Shown here piece after piece: positions 54,683 to 61,953 of a stretch of 64,000 nt of DNA. The position numbers and the translations under genes are program-made. The notes beneath the pieces are model-generated. The model did no database searches and was not told where the DNA came from. It was given only the letters and a program-made list of their open reading frames with translations. Within the stretch, counting starts at the first letter, position 1, and each line of letters opens with the position of its first letter. The DNA is from Pontibacter chinhatensis (lineage in GTDB: Bacteria > Bacteroidota > Bacteroidia > Cytophagales > Hymenobacteraceae), in assembly GCF_900113285.1 (NCBI RefSeq), contig NZ_FOOT01000009.1, positions 35,766-99,765 on the forward strand. Direction: 5' to 3'.

Positions 54683-54859
54683 ATGAAAAAGGCTCTGTAC
54701 ACATTCACACTGGCTAGTTTAGCAAGCCTCGCCTCATGCAGCTCTCCGGCCGAAGAAGGCCGCGACACGACAGAGGTAAGGGAAGACCAGGCCCAGGAAA
54801 CGGCGGAGGACATGGAAGATGCCGCCGAGGATGCTGATACCAGCGCCGTAATTGAGTAA
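54683..54859 (+). CDS. Small acidic lipoprotein (first)
   Basis: 58 residues, read directly from the sequence. ATG at 54683, stop TAA at 54857. Signal peptide MKKALYTFTLASLA and a lipobox ending LASC (Cys19), then a tail almost wholly of acidic and small residues (EDMEDAAEDADTS). A second protein of the same build follows 33 bases later, so this is a tandem pair. Function unknown; surface or periplasmic location is inferred from the lipobox. Confidence 0.7.
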   Translation: MKKALYTFTLASLASLASCSSPAEEGRDTTEVREDQAQETAEDMEDAAEDADTSAVIE

Positions 54860-54892
54860 ACATTATTTGATAACCCTTAAAACAACCATACC

Positions 54893-55099
54893 ATGAAAAA
54901 GTCAATTGTTATGTTTCTGGCACTGGGCATGTTTGCCTTCGCCTCCTGCGATTCTAATACTGAAAATGCCGCTGAGCGCGATGCTGAAAGAGTAGAGGAC
55001 AGTGCGGAAGAAATGGGCAACGATATCGAGGATGCTGCTGATGAAGCAGGAGACGAGATAGAGGAGGGCGCTGAGAAAGTAGAAAACGAAGTGCAGTAA
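54893..55099 (+). CDS. Small acidic lipoprotein (second)
   Basis: 68 residues. Signal peptide MKKSIVMFLALGMFAF with lipobox FASC (Cys19), followed by DSN and an acidic helix with a seven-residue type repeat (EDSAEEMGNDIEDAADEAGD), ending KVENEVQ. Resembles the entericidin-like or YtxH-like stress lipoproteins in composition, but no firm match is possible by eye. Terminator directly after it. It pairs with the gene at 54683. Confidence 0.75.
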   Translation: MKKSIVMFLALGMFAFASCDSNTENAAERDAERVEDSAEEMGNDIEDAADEAGDEIEEGAEKVENEVQ

Positions 55100-55121
55100 C
55101 AAGCTGAACACTACATAACGG

Positions 55122-55153
55122 AAGAGGACCTGCCACAACAGGTCCTCTTTCTT
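55122..55153 (+). terminator. Terminator of the small lipoprotein pair
   Basis: An 11-base-pair stem (55122-55132 with 55139-55149) then a T-rich run. Two tandem TATACTT copies (55156, 55165) follow. Confidence 0.85.
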
Positions 55154-55171
55154 TTTATACTTTTTATACTT

Positions 55172-55741
55172 TCAGGGCCCCAGCCGTTTCTGGATCAGGC
55201 TGTTTACGAGGGCAAACAGGCGCTTGGGCACAAAGGTGCGCCAGTGGATGTCGTTCAGGTTGCCGCCGTAGTTGATGTAAGAGTCCAGGTTATAGTTTTT
55301 CATCTCGCTCAGCACAAAGTCCTGGAAGCCAAGCGCAGCCACCCAGCCCTCCTCGATATCCTCGAACCACTCCTCGTAGTAAGAGTCATCGGAGCCGTGG
55401 AAGTTAAACACGTTCTCCCCGATAAGTATAAAATGCTTGATGCCCTCCTTCACCATCGGGTCGATGATGTTGCGCTTGAGCTGCATGATGTCGTTGTTGA
55501 GGGCATCGTTCCACTCGCCGATAAACTCAATGACGGCAAAGTTCAGCTCGTAGTCGGCGTAGAGGATCTTCAGGAAGAGCGTTTCAGAATCCATGTTATC
55601 CCACTGCGGGTGGATGTAGTACCCGTAAATGGCGTGGGTGTAGTGCATGAGGCTGTTCTCGGCCCCGAACAGCGGCGAGCGCGGGTCCTCGCTGGCCGCG
55701 TATTTCTCAATCCAGTTGTAGTATGGCTCTATGTCGTGCAT
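55172..55741 (-). CDS. Unknown cytoplasmic protein
   Basis: 189 residues, no signal peptide or membrane segment. Rich in aromatic and acidic residues (ENSLMHYTHAIYGYYIHPQWDNMDS, cut into LMHYTHAIYGYY and HPQWDNMDS). The middle (LFLKILYADYELNFAVIEFIGEWNDALNND) reads as helix-strand, and IKHFILIGENVFNFHGSDDSYYEEW as a strand-loop with acidic residues. The frame is clean and the codon use fits the neighbours, so it is a real gene. I do not recognise the family. It is a single gene, convergent with the small lipoproteins. Confidence 0.75.
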   Translation of the reverse strand: MHDIEPYYNWIEKYAASEDPRSPLFGAENSLMHYTHAIYGYYIHPQWDNMDSETLFLKILYADYELNFAVIEFIGEWNDALNNDIMQLKRNIIDPMVKEGIKHFILIGENVFNFHGSDDSYYEEWFEDIEEGWVAALGFQDFVLSEMKNYNLDSYINYGGNLNDIHWRTFVPKRLFALVNSLIQKRLGP

Positions 55742-56014
55742 AAGTTAGTCTCCAAAGTATGGGCCGTAGCATAAATACTGTCCGGGCCTAACCATGGTTG
55801 GCCCCGCCAGCGGCTTTTTTACCTTCTCCGGCAGCATCTTTTAACAAATGTAGCACAGAAAAAGTGGCACCAGAATTATCTGAAAAGTATAAGTGCCGAA
55901 CAGGAAACCGTTTAGCGCCATTGGCGGTATGGTAAAGTACAGTAAAGCCGCTATTTAACAGAGACATCGGCATACGTAGCAGGCACAGTACACACCCTAA
56001 CTTTCTGGCATACT

Positions 56015-56743
56015 ATGGTAGCAGTAATTAGCTTTGAGAAGGAAAACCTTGCAGGGTTTCAGGTACAACACTATATTGATGAGGCAGGACTGAGGATGAT
56101 CGTGCAGGAGATGGAGCAAAAGGCGAAGGCCCACCCCAAAATCTGCCTATACTTTGAGTTTGAGCAGTTCGGCGACTGGGACAGCGTGCAGTCCTTTTTC
56201 GATGCCCTCAAACTAAGGTTCCACAGCTGGAACAAGGTGGCCCGCTACGCCATCGTAACCGATAAAGAGTGGGTAAAGAAGCAGTCGCGGCTGGCCAATT
56301 TCCTGACGCCGCATTTTGAGGTGAAAGCCTTTGGCATGGCCGATAAAGAGCAGGCACTGGCATGGCTTGGCCGGCCACTGGCCGCCGGACAGGGCGAGGC
56401 GCTGTCGGTGCTGGAGGCCATGCCGCGGCACGTGTTGGGCGTGGCAACCCTTGACGGGCTATCAGACGAGGACCTGCAGCAAATAGACCACATGTTGGAG
56501 GAGCGGACAATGCACAGCCAGGATGTGCGTTTATACCTGGAGGTGCTGCAACCAAACGGTGCCGCCCCGGATGTGCTGTGGGAAAACCTGAAGCAGGGCG
56601 TGGCGCACCATAATAAGTTCAGCAAGGTGGCCATTGCCGGGCACGAGGAGTGGCTGCAGCGGTCAGGTGGCTACACGCCCAGCCATCATGTAAGATTCTT
56701 TAAACTGGATGAGCGCGATACAGCCATAGATTGGCTACGGTAG
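56015..56743 (+). CDS. Tandem SpoIIAA-like (STAS/SEC14-fold) protein
   Basis: 242 residues made of two copies of a domain of about 120. Each has an acidic strand (LYFEFEQFGDW at about 45-55; LYLEVLQPNG at about 170-180), a helix, a strand (KVARYAIVTDKEWVKK at about 75-90; KVAIAGHEEWLQR at about 205-220) and a final AIDWL/ALAWL. This is the SpoIIAA-like (PF11964) pattern, usually a single-domain protein. The duplication is unusual. Role unknown; SpoIIAA-like proteins may bind lipids or hydrophobic ligands. Single gene, no signal peptide. Confidence 0.75.
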   Translation: MVAVISFEKENLAGFQVQHYIDEAGLRMIVQEMEQKAKAHPKICLYFEFEQFGDWDSVQSFFDALKLRFHSWNKVARYAIVTDKEWVKKQSRLANFLTPHFEVKAFGMADKEQALAWLGRPLAAGQGEALSVLEAMPRHVLGVATLDGLSDEDLQQIDHMLEERTMHSQDVRLYLEVLQPNGAAPDVLWENLKQGVAHHNKFSKVAIAGHEEWLQRSGGYTPSHHVRFFKLDERDTAIDWLR

Positions 56744-56797
56744 CAGCCGGAGCAACGCCGCCACTATATACTTGCCGCGCCATCAGACAAAACAACG

Positions 56798-57847
56798 ATG
56801 CTCAGAAAAACGCTTTTATACTTTGCAGCAGTGCTGCTGGTGCAGCACTATACTTTTGCCCAGCAAACACCCGACTACACGAAAGTATACCACCCGCTCA
56901 TCAACCAGGCCGAACTGCTGGTGGTGGACAGGGAGTATGAACAGGCGCTGGATGTGTATAAACAGGCCTTTGCCGCCGTGCCCTCGCCCTTCGCCCGCGA
57001 TTATTACAATGCCGCGATGAGCGCGCTGGAGCTGCAGGATCGCAAGAAAACCTTCCATTACCTCGATAAACTGGTGCTGAAGGGGGTAAGCCTGGAGTAC
57101 CTGGAGCGGCGCCCCGCACTCGACTCGCTGCGCACCACCAAGCATTGGAAGAAATTCGCCAAGAAATACCCCAAGCGCCGCCAGAAGTATGAGCAGCACC
57201 TGAACAAGGAGCTCCGCGCCGACCTTGACGAACTCTACGCCCGCGATCAGTATTTCCGGCAGGCAAAGGGCGGGCTGCGCGTGCACCGCGACACCATCCG
57301 TGCCATTGAGGGAGCCAACACCAAGCTGCTGCTCGGCTGGATAGAGGAGTATGGCTACCCCGGCGAAGACCTGATTGGCCTGGCGGACACGCTGGAGTTA
57401 CTGCCTCGCTTCACCATCGTGATAGAGCGGCAGACCAAGGCCCGCGACGGCCACGACTTTACTGAGGTGCTGACGCAGGCCGTGCAGCAGGGGCGCCTTG
57501 CACCGTATGCCGCCGCCTACCTCCTGGACCAGCAGGCCGGAGCCAACCGGCACGGCTCCCGCGCCTATGCCAAAATAGTTTGCAGCAAATGCGCAGACGA
57601 CGATGAATTTGACGGTCTGGACGATTATATGCCTATGAGGCTAAGCCGGAAGGAGGAGGAGCGAGTAGATGAGCGCCGCAAGGAACTGGGCCTGGAGCCG
57701 CTGGAGCTGTACAAGTATAAAATCGTGCATATCGGGGATGCCAACCGCGAGCGGTTTATACTTTCCTACCCCTGGTCGGTAGTAAACTATAGGGTGCCCA
57801 GCAAGGAGGCGGCTCGTGTGATGCTGGAGAAGTTTACAGAGAAGTAA
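56798..57847 (+). CDS. Exported helical-repeat protein of unknown function
   Basis: 349 residues, signal peptide to about 21 (YTFA). Two or three TPR-like helices in the first 100 residues (AELLVVDREYEQALDVYKQAF, FARDYYNAAMSALEL), then a conserved-looking middle (HRDTIRAIEGANTKLLLGWIEEYGYP, of which LLGWIEEYGYP is the clearest) and a CSKC near residue 260. DUF-type proteins with the GWIEEYGYPG pattern occur in Bacteroidota, but I cannot name a family. The end is 21 bases from the convergent small membrane protein. Confidence 0.7.
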   Translation: MLRKTLLYFAAVLLVQHYTFAQQTPDYTKVYHPLINQAELLVVDREYEQALDVYKQAFAAVPSPFARDYYNAAMSALELQDRKKTFHYLDKLVLKGVSLEYLERRPALDSLRTTKHWKKFAKKYPKRRQKYEQHLNKELRADLDELYARDQYFRQAKGGLRVHRDTIRAIEGANTKLLLGWIEEYGYPGEDLIGLADTLELLPRFTIVIERQTKARDGHDFTEVLTQAVQQGRLAPYAAAYLLDQQAGANRHGSRAYAKIVCSKCADDDEFDGLDDYMPMRLSRKEEERVDERRKELGLEPLELYKYKIVHIGDANRERFILSYPWSVVNYRVPSKEAARVMLEKFTEK

Positions 57848-57868
57848 GTTATACTTGCTGGGGCTAGC

Positions 57869-58147
57869 TTAAAAGTATAAAAGGATGAGGTTCAGCATGC
57901 ACAGGCCCATCCCCAGAAGCCCGGTTTTGATTTTCCTGTACTTGTAGGCCAGAAATCCTGAGACAGCGCCAACGGTCTCGAGTATAAATAGTATCATTCT
58001 GGTGTTGTCGCTCATGGCATAGCTTAAGCCTATACTTTGCAGCCCGCCCGGCGCCTCTTGTTCGGGGGGAGTTTGCAGGTAAAGGTAGGTGAGTATCGCC
58101 AGCCCCACCAGGCCAATCAGAAGCGATATAATGGCAGCTGCTTTCAT
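57869..58147 (-). CDS. Small membrane protein, three predicted helices
   Basis: 92 residues. Membrane segments about 4-24, 50-68 and 73-92, the last running to the C-terminus (LGMGLCMLNLILLYF). The loop between the first two (TPPEQEAPGGLQSIGLSYAMSDNT) is periplasmic or cytoplasmic. Codon use is normal. It resembles other short DUF membrane proteins but is not recognised. Convergent with the gene at 56798, and 143 bases upstream of murQ's terminator. Confidence 0.6.
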   Translation of the reverse strand: MKAAAIISLLIGLVGLAILTYLYLQTPPEQEAPGGLQSIGLSYAMSDNTRMILFILETVGAVSGFLAYKYRKIKTGLLGMGLCMLNLILLYF

Positions 58148-58244
58148 TTGTAGGTCTGATTAAAGTAAACCCCAGCCTTTACTGCTACAGGTTATACTTT
58201 ACTACTACGGGCAACCGATAAAGATGCAACAGGCACTAAATAAA

Positions 58245-58272
58245 AAGAGCCGGAGTGTTTGCTCCGGCTCTT
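58245..58272 (-). terminator. Terminator after murQ
   Basis: An 11-base-pair stem (58245-58255 with 58262-58272); on the minus strand it follows the murQ stop by 18 bases and is followed by a T run. Confidence 0.85.
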
Positions 58273-58290
58273 GCTGTTTTTTTCTGCGGC

Positions 58291-59115
58291 TTATAAAACC
58301 TGATGGCGGTTGCTGTTGCGGTAGGCGTCTACGGCGTTGCGCACGCTGCCATACTTTTTAAGCAGGGCGCCTGCTTCCTCTTGCTCTATTCCCAGCTCTT
58401 CCATCACCATGCGGGTGCCGCGGTCTACCAGTTTCAGGTTGGAGAGCTGCATGTCCACCATCTTGTTGCCTTTCACGCGGCCCAGTTTGATCATGGTGGA
58501 GGTGGTGAGCATGTTGAGCGCCAGTTTCTGTCCGGTGCCGGCTTTCATACGGGTGCTGCCGGTCACGAACTCCGGTCCCGTCACTACCTCTACCGGGAAA
58601 TCTGCGGCAGCGGCCACGGCACTGCCGGCGTTGCAAACCACACATCCGGTAGCAATTCCGCGCTCACGGCAGGCCTTCAGCCCGCCGATAACGTATGGCG
58701 TGCGCCCTGAGGCAGCGATGCCCACTACAATGTCCTTCTCGTTGATGTCGTGCTGCTGCAGATCTTTCCAGGCCTGCTCCTCGTCGTCCTCGGCAAACTC
58801 CACCGCCTTGCGAATGGCCGAATCACCGCCCGCCATAATGCCTACCACCATGCCGTGCGGCACACCATAGGTAGGAGGGCACTCCGAGGCATCCACCACA
58901 CCCAGGCGGCCACTGGTGCCGGCCCCGATGTAGAACAGGCGGCCTCCCTGCTGCAGGCGCTCCACCGTGGCGTTTACCAGCCGCTCCAGCTGCGGGATGG
59001 CTTTTTCTACGGCCAACGGCACGGTTTTGTCTTCGCGGTTGATGTTTACGAGCAGCTCATGCACACTCATGTGCTCCAGGCCGTCGTAGTTGGAAGTTGT
59101 TTCTGTAGTAGACAC
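58291..59115 (-). CDS. murQ: N-acetylmuramic acid 6-phosphate etherase
   Basis: Cleaves the lactyl ether of MurNAc-6-phosphate to GlcNAc-6-phosphate in peptidoglycan recycling. 274 residues. A SIS fold with GAGTSGRLGVVDASECPPTYG-type sequence (GAGTSGRLG at 64-72, catalytic Glu78 in SECPPTYG) and IMAGGDSAIRKAVE, then GIAASGRTPYV. Downstream of a MurK-like kinase, with 91 bases and a strong hairpin between them. Together they form a MurNAc salvage route: kinase then etherase. Confidence 0.95.
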   Translation of the reverse strand: MSTTETTSNYDGLEHMSVHELLVNINREDKTVPLAVEKAIPQLERLVNATVERLQQGGRLFYIGAGTSGRLGVVDASECPPTYGVPHGMVVGIMAGGDSAIRKAVEFAEDDEEQAWKDLQQHDINEKDIVVGIAASGRTPYVIGGLKACRERGIATGCVVCNAGSAVAAAADFPVEVVTGPEFVTGSTRMKAGTGQKLALNMLTTSTMIKLGRVKGNKMVDMQLSNLKLVDRGTRMVMEELGIEQEEAGALLKKYGSVRNAVDAYRNSNRHQVL

Positions 59116-59150
59116 CGGTAAAATATCGTTTAAAGAGTATGATAGGTTTA

Positions 59151-59190
59151 AAGCATGGCGCGATAGCCGTTAAACCATCGCGCCATGCTT
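59151..59190 (-). terminator. Strong hairpin between the kinase gene and murQ
   Basis: A perfect 14-base-pair stem (59151-59164 with 59177-59190), 12-base loop. On the minus strand the sequence after it is CTTTAAACC-like, with only a short T run. It could be a partial terminator or an RNA stability element between the two genes. Confidence 0.5.
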
Positions 59191-59206
59191 AACTTTTAGA
59201 GGCTAT

Positions 59207-60079
59207 TTATGCTTTCTTAGGAGAGCCGAACGTTTGCAGGAGCTCCTGGTGATATTGGATCAGGCCCTGGCTTGGGCTCTGCAGAATGGTGTTCACGTGC
59301 AGGCCATACTTCTTGGCCACCTGCTTCAGAATGTCGCTGAAGAAGTAGGAGATGGAGCCCACAAAGTTAACCGGCAGCGTCTCGTGGCCCTCATACTTCA
59401 CCACGTGGCGCTCGAAGAACTCGGAGAAGTTTTCGTAAATCATGCCGTGGATAACCGGGTGCTTCTGCTTGTCGTGCATGAACCTGGCAAAGGTAGCCAT
59501 GTAGCGGCTTGGGATAGCGGAGCTGTAAAGCGTGTCCAGGATGCCGTCTTTGGTCAGGTTGTAGGTGTTCTTGAGCGAAGTGGCCAGGTCTTCCGGCAAC
59601 TCACGGTACAGGTAAGCCTTTATCAGCAGCTTGCCCATGTAAGCGCCACTGCCCTCATCGCCCAGCAGGAAGCCCAGCGACGGCACGTTGTCAATGATAT
59701 CGGTGCCATCGTAGAGGCAGGTGTTGGAGCCGGTGCCCAGGATGCAGGCAATACCAGCCTGACGGCCGCAAACCGCACGGGCGGCAGCCAGCAGGTCGTG
59801 CTCCACAAATACAGCCGCATCTGGGAAGGCGCGGAGCAGGGCGTCTTCTACGCGCTTGTTACGGTCTGGCGAGCTGCAGCCTGCACCGTAGTAGTAGATG
59901 GCCTCCGGGTTCTTGTCGCTTAGCTGTGGTAGCAGCACATCGTTTATTTCCTGGAAAATCTCGTCTGTCTCCTGGTACATCGGGTTAAATCCGGCAGTCT
60001 GTGCCTGGCCCAGCACAGTGTCTTGCGTTACGATGCGCCAGTCTGTCTTAGTTGAGCCGCTATCAGCTATAAATATCAT
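59207..60079 (-). CDS. BadF/BadG/BcrA/BcrD ATPase-type sugar kinase (MurK-like)
   Basis: 290 residues of the ASKHA kinase superfamily. The phosphate-1 loop is ADSGSTKTDW (5-14), the second phosphate region is ILGTGSNTCLYDG (about 112-124), and LGFLLGDEGSGAYMGK is the adenosine-side motif. This is the family of N-acetylglucosamine kinase and of MurK, which phosphorylates MurNAc and GlcNAc. Being directly upstream of murQ it is most likely the MurNAc kinase of the salvage route; a GlcNAc kinase is the alternative. Confidence 0.85.
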   Translation of the reverse strand: MIFIADSGSTKTDWRIVTQDTVLGQAQTAGFNPMYQETDEIFQEINDVLLPQLSDKNPEAIYYYGAGCSSPDRNKRVEDALLRAFPDAAVFVEHDLLAAARAVCGRQAGIACILGTGSNTCLYDGTDIIDNVPSLGFLLGDEGSGAYMGKLLIKAYLYRELPEDLATSLKNTYNLTKDGILDTLYSSAIPSRYMATFARFMHDKQKHPVIHGMIYENFSEFFERHVVKYEGHETLPVNFVGSISYFFSDILKQVAKKYGLHVNTILQSPSQGLIQYHQELLQTFGSPKKA

Positions 60080-60150
60080 TTGTTTATTTTGATTTATTTT
60101 AATGTTTAAACAAGTCGTGACACCAATATACGGTTTTATTTTTAGCTCTG

Positions 60151-60411
60151 TTAACTCTGCGGATTACGGTGAGCAGAATTCTTGACAAGCCCCACAGCCT
60201 CAAATTTATCAAAAACATTGGCATTATGCGGTGCATCTGCTAGTTCTTCTGTTAAATCCTGCCCGGCCCAGTGCTCGTAGTGCCTCCCGTTCCGCCAAAG
60301 CCTCGATTTTTTTACATCGTAGATAATGCCCTGGTAGGCTACCCATACTTCCTCGCGGTCCTGTCCGTTGCGTAGCGCCAGTTGTTGCAGCGTGTATTCT
60401 GGTAAAGTCAT
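60151..60411 (-). CDS. Cytochrome b5-like heme-binding domain protein
   Basis: 86 residues. The single domain has the cytochrome b5 pattern of steroid/heme-binding proteins: YTLQQLALRNGQD, VWVAYQGIIYDVKKSRLW, then GRHYEHWAGQDLTEEL and DAPHNANVFDKFEAVG. His residues in EHWAGQDLT and DAPHNAN are the candidate heme ligands; the classical HPGG is absent, as in the membrane-steroid-binding type. No signal peptide, so cytoplasmic. Heme binding is inferred. Confidence 0.8.
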   Translation of the reverse strand: MTLPEYTLQQLALRNGQDREEVWVAYQGIIYDVKKSRLWRNGRHYEHWAGQDLTEELADAPHNANVFDKFEAVGLVKNSAHRNPQS

Positions 60412-60564
60412 GCTTTAGATGAGGAGATGTGGGAATTTGAAGTTTTGAGAATATTGCGCCAAGAAGTGGTTTATACTTGGTTAGCTTCAATCATACTTCA
60501 ATTCCAGCGCTTAAAGATTTCAAGCATCTTCACGCCTCCGTATTTTAAATCCCGAACGATAAAA

Positions 60565-61734
60565 TTACCCGATTCTTGCCTGTGTCAGTATCCAGCGGTG
60601 GGGCACCTCGCCTTTGGTGGCCTGCAGGTAATCCTCGTAGCTGCAGGGTACGATGCGGCTGCCCTTGTCGGGGCTGAGCGGCTCCACCTCCAGCCACCAC
60701 TTTTCGCTGCTCCGGTTTTTGTAGAAGATCATGCGGTCGGGGTTGTCGTGGTTCAAGGCCACGGCATACTTGGTAAAGCTACGGCCGTTAAAGTCCGTCT
60801 CGTTTTTGCGGTGGTAAAAGCCTTCGATAAAGTACCAGACCATGGTGGCCACGGTCATGGCGGTCAGCTCGCGGTCGTCGAGGGCGGGGTTATACTCATA
60901 GATGCCCAGCGAGGTCAGGTTGTCGTTCAGGCCGGCGTACCAGCAGATCTGGCAGGCCTCCTCGCCGGTCAGCCCAAAAGGGTTGGCGGGCTCGCTGGCC
61001 GGGGCGTCCTGGTGGCGAATGGCCGAGATATCGAACGTCAGCAGGTCAGCCACGCGCACCACGGGCTCCATCTCCTGCACGCTCCGGTGCACCTCGCCCA
61101 CGCGGTAGGCCTCAAAGTGCATCTTCTCGAAGGTGGCCATTACCTCCGGCTCCACAAAGTACGACTGGTATCCAATCTGGCTCAGGCTGAAGAGGTAGTT
61201 GGGCTCGTGCATGAGTATCTGGCGCAGCTGCCTTCTGTTAGGGGCCTCGTCGGTATCCTCGCTCATGTCCACGCTGCTGTCCACGGTGACCATGTTCACG
61301 GCGCGCTCCAGGTGCTCGTAGCCCATGTATTGGCCATACTCCAAATCCTGCGAGCCGCCGATGATGATGGGAATGGTGTTGTGTGAGATGAGTACTTCCA
61401 CGATCTCCTTCAGGCGCAGGTGCGTGTCCTCCAGCGTAATGCCGGGGCGCAGGTTGCCCAGGTCCACAATGTGGCAGCGGCCGGCGCCTTTGTTCAGGCT
61501 GTAGAGCCTTTTGCGCACCAGGCGGGCGGGAGAAGGGACCGCAGCATCTTCCTCGCCTGCTTCGGCGGTGTTTCTGCCGCGCGTTTCATTTACGCCAAGT
61601 ATGGCAATATCGGCAGCGCGCCAGTCCGGAAACTTGCTCACAAAGCGGCTGATGTAGGAGCCGAGCGTGCGGGGTTTATGCAGGGCAGCAAAAACGTCCT
61701 CGTTCAGCGGCTCAAAAAATATCGATAGGTTCAT
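60565..61734 (-). CDS. Ureohydrolase-fold protein (formimidoylglutamase-like), degenerate metal site
   Basis: 389 residues with the arginase/formimidoylglutamase fold. The metal motifs are changed: GGDH becomes GGSQ (in IIIGGSQDLEYG), DAHxD becomes DSSVD (in VTVDSSVDM), and DxD becomes DIS (in LTFDISAIRHQDAP). So both metal-binding His and one Asp of the usual six ligands are gone, while three Asp remain. Annotators often call this Bacteroidota form a formimidoylglutamase. Catalysis by a two-manganese mechanism looks doubtful. Single gene with no histidine-degradation genes beside it. Confidence 0.8.
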   Translation of the reverse strand: MNLSIFFEPLNEDVFAALHKPRTLGSYISRFVSKFPDWRAADIAILGVNETRGRNTAEAGEEDAAVPSPARLVRKRLYSLNKGAGRCHIVDLGNLRPGITLEDTHLRLKEIVEVLISHNTIPIIIGGSQDLEYGQYMGYEHLERAVNMVTVDSSVDMSEDTDEAPNRRQLRQILMHEPNYLFSLSQIGYQSYFVEPEVMATFEKMHFEAYRVGEVHRSVQEMEPVVRVADLLTFDISAIRHQDAPASEPANPFGLTGEEACQICWYAGLNDNLTSLGIYEYNPALDDRELTAMTVATMVWYFIEGFYHRKNETDFNGRSFTKYAVALNHDNPDRMIFYKNRSSEKWWLEVEPLSPDKGSRIVPCSYEDYLQATKGEVPHRWILTQARIG

Positions 61735-61953
61735 GGGTGAAGCTTGCTCCTAAAAGTGCAGGCCGCAAACACAGGGTAACCCGCGCCAGTAGCCTAAGTT
61801 CTAAAAGTATAAATATACTATACTGGAAATATTTATACGGCCTGCCGTGGCAGAATTCGAAAAAAATAATTAAAATGCATCAGTAACAGGTCGTTTATCC
61901 TGCACGGAGACCTGTTTTTAAGCTAATCAAAACACTGTTGCGTAAGATACACT

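Noticed and set aside
55788..55973. Minus-strand frame of 61 codons between the orphan and the SpoIIAA-like gene
   Set aside because: No recognisable features and no plausible partner; left as intergenic.
60427..61386. Long plus-strand frame (319 codons) opposite the ureohydrolase gene
   Set aside because: It is a mirror of the real gene's codon bias, with His/Val/Leu-rich low-complexity translation and no family features; the minus-strand protein has clear conserved blocks.
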